From: Atkinsonella hypoxylon
Taxonomy: Eukaryota; Ascomycota; Sordariomycetes; Hypocreales; Clavicipitaceae
Length of the DNA stretch: 64,000 nt
Assembly (NCBI GenBank): GCA_000729835.1
Contig: JFHB01000005.1
Coordinates: 372,001-436,000, forward strand
Direction of reading: 5' to 3'
In this document: piece by piece, positions 11,001 through 24,239 of the stretch
Numbering within the stretch: position 1 is the first letter of the stretch
Layout of the letters: each line of letters opens with the position of its first letter
The notes under the pieces: generated by a model
Seen by the model: only the letters and a program-made list of their open reading frames with translations
Told to the model about the DNA's origin: nothing
The model's database searches: none
Program-made: the position numbers and the translations under genes

Positions 11001-12546
11001 CAGAGACGATTTGGAACCTGGCTTCTTGGTCTGGGAAACATTGCCAGACGTGGCGGCAAGATCCTTCAACTTAGCTCCGTATTGGAACTGCACGTAATCT
11101 TGCAAATCCTGTAGCTCCTCCATGGTTGTAGCTTCCGGTATCATTTCCTCGATGGATGGATCCTCAACACCGACAGTCTTTAAATTGTCAAACGTCTTCT
11201 CGAGTGAGTTGCGCTTGTCCACGAATGACCTGAACTTGATATCCAGCTCCAGAATTCTCCACAGATCGTCCTGATTAAGGAGCTTATCTGATTGGATCGT
11301 GTAATCAGGACCGTCAGGGTCATCCCGGTTTGACTTCCGAATCTTCTTGGAGTGCAACAAATAGTCTTTCCGGTGCTGGAAGACGTATGGAACCTCAACT
11401 TCATCCACAATGAAAAATTCCAAAACCTTGCCGATGGCTTTTCCAAAGGGTCCTTGTAGCTCCTGAGGAAGACCCTTCTTCGGCCACAGCTGGTTAGTGA
11501 TCCATTTCGCCTCTTCTTTGAACTGCTCGGCAGTAAGCTGGAGGTTTTTGAAAGGCTTGCGCTCGATCTGAAATCTCTCGGGCTCGTCTGTGAACCGAAT
11601 CTCGTTGTCTTCATCTGTAAGAAGCTTCTCTTTGAGTTGGGACGGTTCGAAGACATCTTTGAGCTCGATGCCTTGCTCCTCACGCTCACGGTCCTCCTCG
11701 TCGTCTTCCATTTGTAAAGCCCAGTCATAATCCTCGCCGTTTCCAAAGATAGCCTCCATGTCGTCCAAAGCGTCTTTATCGAGGCCGCTTGTGTCGACTA
11801 CCGCACCAACACCTCGGTCTCTGGGCCGCGCGACTTCCTCGTCCTCGAGTCTCCGCGTTCGTTCCTCATCATCCTCCTCGGGAAAATCCTCCTCGATGAA
11901 ATCGTCGAGTTCGTCAGCTTGAGCTCGGAGGTTCGATCTCCCGTACGGCCGTTGGTCTGCAGTATCTTCATCTTCATCGGCAAATATTTCATCGAGCCCG
12001 CGGCGTTCGCTGCGTGTATCGTATTCATCACGATGACCGCGCTTAAGGCGCTTGAATTTGGACTATTGGAGGGAGTTAGGGGGGATGCAAGCAACACTAT
12101 CATGGCGTAATTCAACACACCTGCGTCTCTGGTTTCGGCCGTTCTCCGAATTGCTCGCCGATCAGTTCCAAGTCGTCTTCGTCGAGGCGCTCCTCTTGTT
12201 CTCGATCCCGGTGCTCGCGCTTTCTTTTGACGGGGCGTGGCTCTGCATCTGAGCCTTCTTCTTCCTCCTCATCTTCCTCATCTTCATCTTCGTCAACAAT
12301 GAAGCCCTCACGAATCTAATATTAAAGTCTCGAGTCAGCACTGAGTGATGGAGCTTTGTTGCAATGACTCACCTTTCGAGCTTCCTCCTCGTCATCGTCG
12401 TCTTCCTCTTCCTCACTAGAGTCATCAATGTGAACTCCATTGCGTCTGGCACGTCCCTCTCCAGTCTCCTCGTCATAAGATTCGTCATCCTCCTCCTCAT
12501 CCAACTCGGCCTCTTCCGATATTAAGTTGCGCATACTATTGCTCAT
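8087..12546 (-). CDS. SPT6: Transcription elongation factor SPT6
   Basis: Histone chaperone and elongation factor that travels with RNA polymerase II. Four exons: 12373-12546, 12121-12315, 8438-12062 and 8087-8340, with introns of 57, 58 and 97 nt; 1415 aa, normal for fungal Spt6. The N-terminus is strongly acidic (long Glu/Asp runs), followed by the Tex-like core with its YqgF-type and helix-hairpin-helix regions, an S1 RNA-binding domain (around [19 protein letters not shown]), and a C-terminal tandem SH2 region whose first SH2 keeps the IIRPSSKG phosphate-binding segment. The last exon restores the family end ([19 protein letters not shown] to [11 protein letters not shown]). Without it the frame would run into an intronic Leu-rich tail. 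The last intron contains unusual A/T and G homopolymers (8341-8376). Confidence 0.96.
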
Positions 12547-15500
12547 GATGGCGCGGTCGGCTTTGGTGTCTTAGACAACTAAACCTGGTGCTGGGCGGTT
12601 GCTCGAGGAAGCAAAATGGTATGACTCGGGTAAGCCTCAAAGGTTGCCGAGCGAAACCGAGAGTAAGAAATTTCTTCACGCTCGGTCCCGTGAAGCTTGT
12701 GGAGCGAGAAGGAAGGACAGTTGTCGTTACAACTTGATGCTTCCACTTCTTGAGGTCGCATTCACAGCTTGTAACACTAACTATTGCGCTATTGCGCGTG
12801 TGGCGTGTGGAATTACACATGGTCAATGATGCTTACATAAGCGGCTCTGTCAACGAAGCTCTTGTTGCAAAAAAGTATCTTACCCTAGACTTGGTGACAT
12901 GTTCTGTTGATTGAAATACAAGAAAGAAGACTTGCAGCAAGCCAACTACTTTTGGCATATGACTGGCAACTAGTCGAAGTAACGAGAACAAATCAGGAGT
13001 GATGTCTGCCTTCACACTGGACATTTGCCAGCATGACAATGATGGATGTCGGTCGGTGCGCTGCAAAGTAAGAAATTGGGAAGTACTTTTTCAAATAACG
13101 AATCAACCAAGCAGTTAGCTTGAATATCGATCAAGGGTTGGGCATTTATTCCTTCTACGTGATGTCGCGGTCATCCAAGAGGTTTGCAGCCACAGGCTTC
13201 TATTCAAAGATGGGATGTGCTCACACCGAGCTTTCTGCTGGGTTGCTTGAAGGAATAATAAAGCCCCGTCTGGTGAGGTTGCGAGCAAGCAGTGTGTGAG
13301 CGAGCGGGTAGGAGACGTGGCTCGGGATGTTATTTGACGTGAAGAGAATCAATCCTGCCGTTGAGCAAACACGAACAAGGCCGTGAGCGGAAATTTCGGC
13401 CATGGACTGGGACTTGGGACCTGACGTATACTTGGAACTTGACCTGGACTTGTTGGACTAGAACTTGGGACTCCGTAGAGCATCATGGCTTGACCCCAAC
13501 TGCCGTCACGAACCTGCCTGCCTGCCGTGAAGCCTTTCTTTCGCGAAAAGGGAACCTGGCTGGCACATGCAGCATTATGGAGTAGGGTTCTAGCAAATAT
13601 TGCCCGCCGTGCCAGAAATCTAGCAAGGGATAGATATAAGCGCGTCTTGTCTCTCGCTCGTCATCATGACCATTGCTCAAACTCTCAGTCTGATCAGCCC
13701 ACGCCAACGTGGAGCGTACGGAGCAGTACAAATTAATTACCAGAACCCAGACCCCACCAGCATGCGGATGAGTGAGTGACTGTTTGTTAATTGAGCCCCC
13801 CTTTCTTGCCTTCTCCCCGTCTAGCCGCAAGATCGATATTGCATCTGGAGCCGGAGTCGGAGTCGGATAAAAACTCCCATCACTACTCCGTAGATACCTG
13901 CGAAATTCAGCAACATAGGAAGCAACAGTAGTTATCTTCCGCTCTAGCTGATTACATTTTCCGCGACGTGCCGGGGGGGATTCATTCCAACCGATGATAC
14001 TCTGCGAGGTCTTAATGCAAGGTTCCTTTGCACCCCCGGCAGCGACTGGCTGGCGTCTGGTGCTCGGATATATTGCATTTCAAGCTCCAGTCAGCCGTGG
14101 CACTATTAAACACCGGCCAGACATCATTGGTCGCTTTGGTCGGGGGAAGAAAGAAGAAAATAGAAACTAGATGTTCAAAGTAGAAAAGTCATGTTTCAGC
14201 GGCCATGGCCATTGCTGGTAAGTAACCAGCCAATGGTCTAGAACGAAGCAAACGACGCAACTCTTGTTTTAGCGAGCATTTTCAGTATTTCAAAACTTGA
14301 ATGGTCTAGAACGAAGCGCAGACGAGGCTGGCTGGCATGAAATGCGACCATTCTGGTATCATCCTGCCAACCCTGTCCTGTCATTTGCAGAGGCAGCAGA
14401 CTGGGCTGCGCTGGCTCGTTTCAACACCTGGCCCTGGACTGGCTTCCCCAAGCCCCCGACCCGATATCGTTTTTTTGTTTTAAATTCTTCCTCGTGTCGT
14501 GACCTCGATGTAACCCGTCGTGACCCCGCACAATGTCAGACAGAGGCCATCGGCCGTCGACTATCTACCAGTCGCAAACTGCGAAGCATGAAGCAATAAA
14601 TGGAAGTAGCCTTCGCTTGCCGATCCCATCTTTTTGAGAGACACATGCACGTGCCTGTGTGATCATGTCGGGTGGGTGGTCCGTGATTGTTTCTGTCTAG
14701 GGATTTCCAAGTCAGACCCCGAGTCATGCCCACACCATGCAGAAATGCAGAAATAGGCTTTTGATTCAGTCCTGGGGTTATTTCTAATCAGTTGAGTTCC
14801 TTGGGTACCAGATGGGTAATTAGCAGCAGATAGGTAAGAGGGTAGAAATGCGCGTAGAAATGCGCGCGTATATAGATTTCCATGCTCCCAACTAGGTACT
14901 TTCTGTGCCTTGGCGCGCCACTCCGATTTTGGTTGGGTAAGAGCTCTATGATAATAACCGGTGCCGGTGTAGAAGGCGCCTTTAACAGAGATGATGGACA
15001 TGAGAATGATTATTCACGTACCTTGCTTGTAACAGCTTCCTTCATAAGAGCCATGTACAGCTAGCTACAGTCCTGAAGTGGAGGTCGTGAGTCGCGATCT
15101 AGCTTAGCTGTCTTCTTATGGCGGGCGCTTAAAGGGATTTGCCGCTTACCACAGGAAGTGCGGCAGCGCTCAACCATGTCCCGTTCGTTTGCGTTTGCGG
15201 TGTGCACTATTAGAAGCCTAGGCAATACTCAATAATCCTCGTTCATATGTACATATATGGAACTCGGACCACCAACATCAGCTCCGTCTGTCTTGCGCCA
15301 CGGTAGGACGGTCCTGATATCGCCATCTGCAAGAAATCGTCAGTCATGACTTGGACTGATGCTGATGCGTCTTGTTGAACTGGGGTCAAGGGTACCATCT
15401 TTGCCCAGGGCCAAGATGCCGCATCACAACCACGCTGCGATACTTGGCGACGTAGAGTTGTGAAGCGAGGTGAAACTCTGGTGGTTGATGGACAGCCGGT

Positions 15501-16115
15501 GGAGCAAGAACAAACTCCATGGAGTCTGATCTCAATTGGGCCGCGCCGTCCCGGTACCACAGCCTCGGAATGGTCTAGCCGCTGTGTAGTCGCTGTAGTC
15601 GCCGTATAACGTTAGTCGAAAAAGTCCAAGCCAATTCACGAACAAAGTGCCCTTGCCAAGTTGCCAAGTTATTGCGCGTTTTACCAGACCCTTCTCTGGT
15701 CCATCACAACTTACCGTCTTGTAACCCGGGGCAGGCACCATTATATAACTATCCCTGCAGCACCTACTCCGTACACTACTCCGTACAGAGACTGAGAGGC
15801 CAATCTCAATTGCCATTCCCATTACCATTGCCATTAGCACTTGGTATTCGCCGTCAGTCAATGAGAGGGCAGAGGCGCCCTCTCTCTTCCTCCATCACAC
15901 CACACCACACAGCCCGGCACTGGTATTTCCTTCGGCCCCGTGCTTGTCCGATTGGGACGGAAACCACATTCGTGGGCTTTCAGCTAGCTAGCTGTCCCCC
16001 CTCTCGACCGAAGCATACATAACCCGGCCCTCCTCATCGCCTCAAGCATTGTCTTGAAAGCATTGCAAGCCCGACATGTGATGGCGTCCAGCACGGCCTC
16101 AGGGTTGTCTGCAAA
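12547..16115. other. 3.6-kb gene-free divergent region
   Basis: Separates the SPT6 start (-) from the PF11951 regulator (+). Open frames of 60-115 codons occur on both strands but none shows a domain or a splice-consistent extension. It is the stretch richest in the word ACTCCGTA and its complement (near 13471, 13716, 13883, and a tandem pair at 15764-15786). No RNA gene recognised. Confidence 0.6.
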
Positions 16116-18338
16116 ATGAATGACAACTTCGGCTCACAACACCATGGCCGAGACACGTCCATGTCTGGAGACGCCGCTCTACCCGGTCACCGTCTTGAGT
16201 CACCCGGAAAGTTGGACCCTCCGCCGGTCAACCTGCAACTCATGCAGATCCAACCCTTACTTCGGCTCCGGGCTAGCCCTTTTACCGGCTTGAAAGAGCT
16301 TCTCTGTAACAGCGCTGCTCCTCGATACTCTCAGCAAAGCCATGTCAATAGCTATATCAAGTTCCGCTGGTCGGGTAGCAGTGGAGCGGGCAAAACCAAG
16401 TCGTCACATCCTGACCCCGCTGGTAGCCGGTGGCCATCACGTCAGGAGACATCGCCAGCCGAGTCTTCGTCGTCGGCAACAGCCTCCTCGACTGCATCAT
16501 ATGCTCATTCGCCAGAACGACGCGAATTCACACCGCCAACCGTGCTAGGCCCAGAAGCTGTTGCGCCCATATCGCCCTCAACGAATTCAAATTTAAGTAA
16601 AAGGTTACAACTATCACCGCCGCCTGAAATATCAACGACAGCGCCGCATATGTTGCCACCGCAGTTTGGATTAGCAAGCAGAATGGAGCGAAACAACCGG
16701 TCGTTGTGGGATTTCTGTGAGTGTCATGTTATCTTTCGCGGGCCCCTTTCTTTTCTTTTCAGACTCGGCTTTCTCTGCAAGCAGCTTTGACTACTTGCAC
16801 ATCTATTGCAAGATAAAGGTCTGACAACTTGATGTGGGATTGCAGATATTAAGAACTGGTGCCCAGGAAGGAGTGTACTCGAGAGAACTAATCCCTGGTT
16901 GAAGAACTTTGCTGAAATGCATGCTAGTGGCGGAGTTCAAGCAGCTATGCAAAGCCTGGCCGGTATCTACATCTATGATTACCTTCCCACGACCTGTTTG
17001 CAACGTCAAGTGATTGAGAGATTCGCAGCAGCTGAGAAAAGATTGAACTATCTGCTCGAGAACCTTGAAAATCTAGCCGTCGATGAGGCAGGAGAACTGC
17101 AGACCATTCTTATTATTCTGTCCATGCAAGATGTGAGCGTCGGCTTTGACTGGATAGCTTTGCCGAGAATGTGAGGATTCTAACCCAAAGGACAGATTGT
17201 GCTTGTTGAACACCGAGCGAAGAAACCAGCAATACCTCGGTGGCTCCAAGGCTTCAGACTCTGCGACCAGTTGCTCCAACGTTGCACCTCGAACAAACAG
17301 GCTCTTCCCGATGAGCTGGCCCCAGCCCCTTCATCATTGTTCGTATCCCAAGCTGTTGTTGTGGGCAGAGCGCTCATACTTGCCGAGACGCTGATGCCGC
17401 TACCATCGCCGGAGCAGTTTGACCCAGAACAAGATGTTGGTCGGTTCTCGTGGTTGGTTCTAGGCAGCACAAACAAGGAACGGTTGGAAATCCATGGCGG
17501 CTGCGGGTATTCCAGGAGGCTGCTGCACAGCTTCAGTCAGATTACATATTGCGCCTCCCGACTGCATCAGCATCCAGAAAGTGTTGTTGTGCCCGTCACG
17601 GCCCGTTTTCTTTACGAAGATTTGATAGCCATGAGACAGTGGAGCGGCGAATCCATGGACTGGGAAACTGCGCAGATGATGCCTGCCGTGATCGATAGAA
17701 TCAGGAAGCTACCTGATGATTATGTGATACAGTCTTCCGCAGTCATGACAAATGTCACGGCAGAAGCTTGGCGAGTAGCGGCCATTATATACCTGCAATG
17801 TCGTGTCCTCCGGTAAGTGGAGTAGGAAAAAGTTTCTTTTGCCTTTGCGCTCGCTCCCTAGCCTGATGAAGCTGACGATTGCCACTCGAAGAATTCCAAG
17901 AAACCATCCAGAACTCGTCTCCAAGCTGACAGACTTGGCGAAGTGCATTCGAATCTTGCCCACGTCAGGAAGTCATTTCACGGCTCAGGCTCCTCTGTTT
18001 CCAACTTTCCTGCTCGGCATGCTGGCAAGGACTCCAGCCCAGAAGAATGTGGCCAAGCGATGGTTTGATGCTGTGGTAGATACCCCGGTTCGAAGTGTAG
18101 GTTCCTTCAGATGCCATTCGAAGTTGTTGATGCCGAATCTGATTACATGTTCTTGCAGAGCGTTTCTTCCCTCTATGACTCGCTGAAACGTATTTGGAGC
18201 TGGATCGATGCAGACCTGGGCCAGCAGGAGCTATCTCCATGGGAGCAGGGCCGTCCGATTGGAGGACGGTATGCGTGGTGGGAAGAGCTTGTTGCGCGAA
18301 TAGACGAGACAGAAGATGAGGTTCTTTGTTTGACTTGA
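16116..18338 (+). CDS. Fungal-specific transcription factor-like protein (PF11951/DUF3468 type)
   Basis: Probable nuclear regulator; targets unknown. Five exons: 16116-16716, 16846-17132, 17196-17812, 17892-18096 and 18159-18338, all joining in frame; 629 aa. The N-terminal 190 residues are Ser/Pro-rich and low complexity. The remainder matches the C-terminal domain of Zn2Cys6-type regulators: FYIKNWCPGRSVLERTNPWL, then AGIYIYDYLP, LSMQDIVLVEHRAKKP, EIHGGCGYSRRLLHSFSQ, AAIIYLQCRVLR and a final EDEVLCLT. No intact C-x2-C-x6-C zinc cluster was found. A short TCNSCRSN lies in another frame near 16230, without the rest of the motif. A 12-codon upstream ORF (16081-16119) overlaps the start as ATGA and could lower translation. 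Confidence 0.8.
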
Positions 18339-18755
18339 CGGATATATCCATGGGCCGGTAGTTTTGTTTTAGAAGACACAGGAGCAACGTTGAGACAGCA
18401 GAAATGCGCAAGACCCCATACATGTGCTCACAGAAATGAAGCCGTCATGGCCAGATGAATCTAAATATGTATGTATGTACGGAGTACTGAAGTATGCATT
18501 CCGGATGGATGACACAGGGAGCCGTCTGCTTCTGTAGCTTCAACCGCCAATCACGACATCATCCATGTCTGTCTCACTCCACTCCCTGGATTATTGGAAG
18601 GCACGACCGGGTGTCTAATCCTAATCTGTGGTAACAACACACAAAGCATCCGTGCCAATTAAATCCAGTCAGATTTAGTTTGGTCCTTTGTTCTTGCTAG
18701 CGTCGAATCGAAAGGCAGGCACATCTCAGCACATCTCAGCACCTCTCAAAGGCAC
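18339..18755. other. Intergenic region with TACGGAGTAC word
   Basis: Lies between two forward genes. It contains GTACGGAGTAC at 18478-18488, one of the recurring intergenic words, and a short tandem of ACATCTCAGC at 18721-18740 just before the next start codon. Otherwise nothing distinctive. Confidence 0.5.
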
Positions 18756-19785
18756 ATGCGCCGATTTGCATCTACAATGGCTGCCGCATCAGCCCGGAAG
18801 CGCTTCGCGCCGCTGAATGCCACGGCCAGCGCAACTAATCTCGCCGCCCCTAAATTGCAAGGCATCGTTTTTGATCTGGACGGCACGTTGTGGTAAGTGT
18901 CCGTGATGTTGGACGACCTTGAGGTGACGTTGTTTCTGCTGTCCGTCTACAGCATGTCTTCGCTTCTACTCTGTACTGTCTATATATCTTTTGATGCGAC
19001 ATTCATCTCCTGTCATAAACACTCATTATAAAACCCCTCTGCATTCATCTTCTGTCATAATTATTCATCGAGTACCATCTTCATAAAAGCCAACATCGCT
19101 CGTGCTCACAAAGCGACAACCCATTTGAAGAGCCATTGACAAAATTGGTAGCGAACCCCAAAACTACATGTTCTCCAACATGCGATCCGCCCTTGATATC
19201 CCCAAGTCTACCGACATCCTAGGCCATATCGAGTCCCTCCCCTCACACGAGCAGCCCTCCGCCATCGCGGCCATTCGCGCCATCGAGCGCAAAGCAATGG
19301 CGTCCCAAATTCCGCAGCCTGGCCTCAACACCCTCATGGACTACCTTGATTCCCAAGCACTTCCCAAGGCTATCTGCACACGCAACTTTGACGTTCCCGT
19401 TCAGCACCTGCTCGATAAGTTCTTGGCGGGCTCACACTTTCATCCTGTCGTGACGAGGGAGTTTAAGCCGCCGAAGCCTGATCCAGCTGGCATTTTGCAC
19501 ATTGCGAGGCAATGGGGCCTTGAAGTTGCAAGCGGATTGATCATGGTCGGTGATTCGATTGACGATATGGCGGCCGGAAGGAATGCTGGTGCCGCAACCG
19601 TCTTGCTCGTGAATGATGTCAATCGGGGGTTAGCTGAGCATGAATTTACAGACTTGGTGATTAAGCGCTTAGATGAGCTGGTTGAAATTCTTGCAAACGG
19701 CTTCCAAGGGAGAAATGTTCAAGAGTCCATTAAAGAACCGCGTGCGGGAGACTTGGCAAATGAACCTACGAGTGCTGGTTTGTGA
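18756..19785 (+). CDS. HAD-superfamily hydrolase (phosphoglycolate phosphatase-like)
   Basis: Predicted Mg-dependent phosphatase; substrate unknown. Two exons, 18756-18892 and 19152-19785, separated by a 259-nt intron, long for this region; 256 aa. Motif I is DLDGTLC with the nucleophile and acid/base Asp at about residues 40 and 42, the Cys codon being split by the intron. A motif II-type segment is ICTRNF, motif III Lys is in FKPPKPDP, and motif IV is GDSIDDMAAG. The first 25 residues are basic and rich in Ala and Ser, like a mitochondrial presequence; a second Met at residue 8 would shorten it. The intron holds two similar copies of a CATTCATCTYCTGTCATAA word. Confidence 0.85.
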
Positions 19786-20184
19786 CGCGAAAATGAGTAC
19801 ATGATTCGCTTATGAGACATCGACCAAGTCTTGATGTCGGAGGGATGGTCTGATAGTTATCAGGTTCACGGGCAGCACACCCAAAAATGAATAAAACAAT
19901 GGTATATTTCCATCTTGTATTGCTATATATTCCTACGTGGTAAGATAATGACCGAGGTCAGCTCGTTAATTCCTCCACGCACTTTGTTCGAGACTAGACT
20001 CTTGGAATCGGTGTCTTCAGATAAGCTTTCCATAAATCAATGCGCCGACTGATGCTACGCCTACTCTCAGCGTTTTATTATTTCAGCGGTGAGACCGTAT
20101 GGTGCTAAAAACTCAACGTGCGAAATCTCCATAATACCCGCTAATTCCGTTCAAAGCTTCCTCTTTTCTCGACTGCTACAAGTT
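19786..20184. other. Convergent intergenic region
   Basis: Between the ends of the HAD gene (+) and the MAPKK gene (-). AT-rich in parts (19880-19935), as expected for two polyadenylation regions. No gene seen. Confidence 0.55.
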
Positions 20185-21953
20185 TTATAACCCATAGTTT
20201 GGACTAGGATTTGGGGGAAGACCAAAGGTTGCTTGTCGTCGATTTTCCCGGCGGAAATCATCAGGGGTTTGTCGCCTTGCAAGGGGAGGTGGCATTGCGT
20301 TTCCCTGGGGTCCAGGTCGAACGGGCAAGCTAAAAGTAGCTGCGCTTGCGCTCACCGAACCGGCTCCCTCGGAAAAATGTGACACTTGAGGTACCGAGTT
20401 CGTCTTTGCCACCCGAGCGCCCATGCCTGGATGATGGGCTGTTGCCGGTGTACGGCCGGTTCCCACTCCGCTACGACTGGGCGACCGGCTGTGATGGTCT
20501 CTAGGCGAAATAATCCCAGCGCCAGCGATGGGAATCTCTCCGGATGTCGGCGTGTTGATCGTACGGTCCTCAGGTTGAAGAGCATATGTCGGGGAGTCAC
20601 TTGATCGGAGGTCTTGTGTAGCGGGTGACAACTGAGGTGCCAGGTGTGATTTACGGTTGTCTTTCTCCATCAAACCAACTGCCCACTCTCTCAAATCGAC
20701 TGGGGTTCTTTTCGCAGCTTGCACAAATGGATCACGGTCCTAATAATGGGTCAGATATTTCTTTGTTGAGTTCCTGTTTTTTGCATTGTCGGTATTGCTA
20801 GGTACCAAGATAGATAGACAGGGGGTACGTACAAAGAGTTCTTGTGGTGTAGGTCTCTGGTCAGGTTGCTTGTACAAACACTTCTGAATCATGTCTTCTA
20901 GGATGCTAGGGAAGGCATCGCTCTTGGGCAGTCGCGGCGCTGGCTCATGCACGATTTGTTGTAAGAGATCTAGAATGCCTGCGGGTGCGCAATCCTCATC
21001 GGCAAACTGCTCACTTGAACCAAACGGGAATTTGCCTATTGCAAGTTCCATTATGGTCAATCCAAAACTCCACACGTCTGACTTGACAGTGTATTTCTCG
21101 CCTTGGATGCGTTCTGGTGCCATATATGTCGAGGTGCCGACGAATGTGTCTGCAATCGAGTTGATGAGTTCTCCGGACACGCCAAAATCGCATAGTTTGA
21201 TCGATCCCCGTGAGTTCACCAAAATATTGGATGGTTTGATGTCTCTGTGCATGATGTGATGTTTTGAATAGAGGTACGTCAGACCTCCGAGAGTGGCCTC
21301 GGCAATTTTACCAAGTACGTCAACGCGAACCGGACCAAATACCCTTGATACCCGGTCAAGCGATCTACCGAAAAAGTTAACAAGCCGGCTTTTTCTTTTA
21401 CAAATTCGGTGAGGAAGCCGTGGAGACATGGCAATACTTACCCTACATCCATATATTCCATGCACATAATCACGTCGTTATTGCTATTGAGAAATGCGCC
21501 ATAAAAGTTGACGATATAGTCTGAGTGACATCCATGCATGATTTGTAGTTCGCGCACAATACGCTTTCGCATCTCTCTCTTCGCTTCGACATGAATTATC
21601 TTTCGTGGGGTAGTCTCGTTAGTCTCAAAATCTCGCAAACGTGACAGTTGCGGAACGCAGGATGGGATAGCGGCGCTTACTTTACGGGCCATAATGGTGC
21701 CAGTGCTGAGATGCTTTACTTTGCTAACGGTGCCTCCGTTACCAGATCCCAGCTCCTTGAGGATCTCCAAATCCTCGGGTCTGAGGTCGAGTTTGTACTC
21801 GATCCCGATTTCCAGCTGCTCATCTTTGCTATCATCCTTGCCATCAACGCCCCAGCTCTCCGCAGTTGGCGGGGGTCGCGGGGCAGCAGGAGTCAAAGCC
21901 AGTCCCTTGACATTTTTGCGCTTCATCGACCGCGGAGCGAAAGGGTCCGCCAT
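20185..21953 (-). CDS. mst7: MAP kinase kinase, Ste7/Mst7/Fuz7 type
   Basis: Dual-specificity kinase of the pheromone/invasive-growth cascade that activates the Fus3/Kss1 (Pmk1) MAPK; in pathogenic relatives the pathway controls infection structures (family knowledge). Four exons: 21681-21953, 21442-21599, 20833-21364 and 20185-20739, with introns of 81, 77 and 93 nt; 505 aa. Motifs: Gly-rich loop GSGNGGTVSKV, ATP Lys in MARKII, catalytic loop HRDIKPSNIL, DFGVSGELI, activation segment SIADTF, then GTSTYMAPER. The N-terminus MADPFAPRSMKRKNVKGLAL and the 185-residue Ser/Pro-rich C-terminal tail are typical of the Mst7 group. No sign of damage. Confidence 0.95.
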
Positions 21954-24239
21954 GATGGTGACCTGTTGTATTCAGAGCCAAGGAATATGTTCGTCGAAGT
22001 ATCTGTCAGTTGGCGAGGTTGAGCGCGGAAAGGGGCGGAACGAGCGGTGGGCTCTGAAAGGCTCAGGCAAGCCGCCTGCTACCCAGCAGTTTCCCTTGTC
22101 CCCTTTATCAAGCGGGCCCAAGGTGAATCACCAAACAGCCAAGGCCGTACGAAGCAATCAGAGTCCCGCAAAGAATGCGCCGTTTTGCGATGGGTGAACA
22201 AACAGTGGCCGGCAAAAGGAAACAGCGTCAGATGAGGGGTATGGATATTTGATACACAGCGGATGGAGATGGTTTAGTTGGCTTGTTGGTGGTAAGTTAG
22301 GCGCGTCTCATTTATCTGGCTACGGGGACCCGGGGTGCCGGGCTCCTTAATCGTCGTCGAATGATGGAGTGGTGGGGGGTAAAAACTCGGCTGTGGCACG
22401 TCCACAGGAACCCTAGCGCCCTAGGACCCTGCAATCGATTGGGCAAACAGGAAATATGGCGGACGGTGGAAATGACTCGATAATTTGGATGCGACCTCCT
22501 AGCGAGAGGGGATAGGTAGGTAGTTATGACTGCTGTCATGCTTAGATCAACCACGTTCATGAGAAGAAGAGATTTCAGCATTAGAAAAGGCAAAAAGGCA
22601 CCTAAGCTCTCATGATCTGACTTTAGATTAATTGAAAGGCCCCGATAAAATTAGCCAACAAAGTATGGAGGAATAGAATATATACGTACGGAATAGACGG
22701 GAAGCGAAATGATGAATCTTAACACGCTCTGTGCCCCTGCGCCCTTGCGCTCGTTTCTCTGGCGAGGAAGGTGGGGGAAGGGGCATTCCTTCCTGCCCTG
22801 GCAGGGCAGTCGGGGTCGGGGTCTCAAACACTCAAACACAGAGTTGGAGTTGGCTTGGGAGCAAGCTGCGCTGCGGTGCGCTTGTGTCGGATGTTTCTTC
22901 GTTGGCCATGCCAAGGCCAAAGCATTAAGCGTTTCAATGCATTGAATTTTTCTCGGGGATTTTTTGTTTATTCCACCAAACACGTCAATGTGCCTGGAAG
23001 TGCCGCTCCTGGCAGGGCCGCATCCCATTTGATTCGCCATGTCTGTCGACATAACTAATACCAGGGCACTGCGGCGAGGAAATGGCTTTAGTACTCGGAT
23101 ATTTATTCAGGTCATGGCATGATTGACCGTTCCGTTCCTCCCGATAACTACCTATATGCAACGGGTGGTAGCAGACGACAAGGAACGGAGAAGGGATGTG
23201 TGGGACAACGATGGATTGATCTCGGTTGAATGGATAAGATTAGTTTGGTTGCCAAATTCCAGGACTCCAGGAGTGCATGACGTCGGCGGTTGGAGAGAGA
23301 TGAGAGGATAACAACACACCCGCCCTCGTTGTTGGGGGCTAAATGTGCATGTTTATAAAGACTTGGCTCTCATTCCCGACATTGGCCTCTCAGAAAGAAG
23401 CCTTAGTGCAGATCTAGTTTCAATTCTGTCTTGCGCTCACCAGGTTCACAAACAAAGTTTTTGACTCGCCCAAAGAGATATCCTCACTGGCATGATTGTT
23501 GTCGACTCTGAAACTCGATCGTCTACTATCGCTTCTTTGGATAATTGAGTAGAAGTCGCGCACTGTGACAGCAGCAACCAGCGACCAGCACTTCCAGGGT
23601 GGATGGATTTTTGACACCCAAGATGCTGTCCTGATCAGGCCACGTAAGGCGTTGACTAGGTACCCAAGCCCCGATTGCACTAGGATCATGGATACGGAGT
23701 AGTAGCGCACTCGCAGGATGTCAGTACATTAGTCCGAATCGGATTCACCCGTACAAAGTTAAGCTCGGCATCATCTAATGTCTTGAACAGCCTAACTAAG
23801 TTGTGGATGCTGGCGGATGGGCGCGGTTAGAAGGGGACTAGAAAGAAGCCTCTCGCAAGAAGGGCGCCTAAATGATGGGACGGGGCCCCAGGGCGAAGAC
23901 ATATACTGCCACATATACTGCCACAGGGAGGAGAGCGACGGTGCTGCTGACGTCGAACTCAATCCTGGATGAAGGTCCCTGCTGATCTGGGTAGAGTTTC
24001 ATTCATCAGCTGCTGAAGATTGTGTTTGTGACGGGAAAGGTGGTTACTTACGCCACAAATCCCATAGATGCTGTCGCGAAGAAAAGCATGAATTCTCTCT
24101 CGGCTGGCCAGTTCAGCGGAATTGAAGGGCTCCATACCCCATCTAACAGCAGATATATATCACAGCGATTTCGATTCTCTTTCACTGTCACTAGAAACTA
24201 GAAACCGGGTACGTACATAGGCACATAAGGTAGGTAGGT
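21954..24239. other. Gene-free region upstream of the MAPKK
   Basis: Promoter side of the MAPKK gene and the left flank of the decayed island. No reading frame has a recognisable domain. A TAGGTAGGTAG word near 22514-22524 and an ATACGGAGTAGT near 23693-23704 repeat motifs seen elsewhere. A short direct duplication ACATATACTGCCAC occurs at 23900-23925. Confidence 0.5.
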
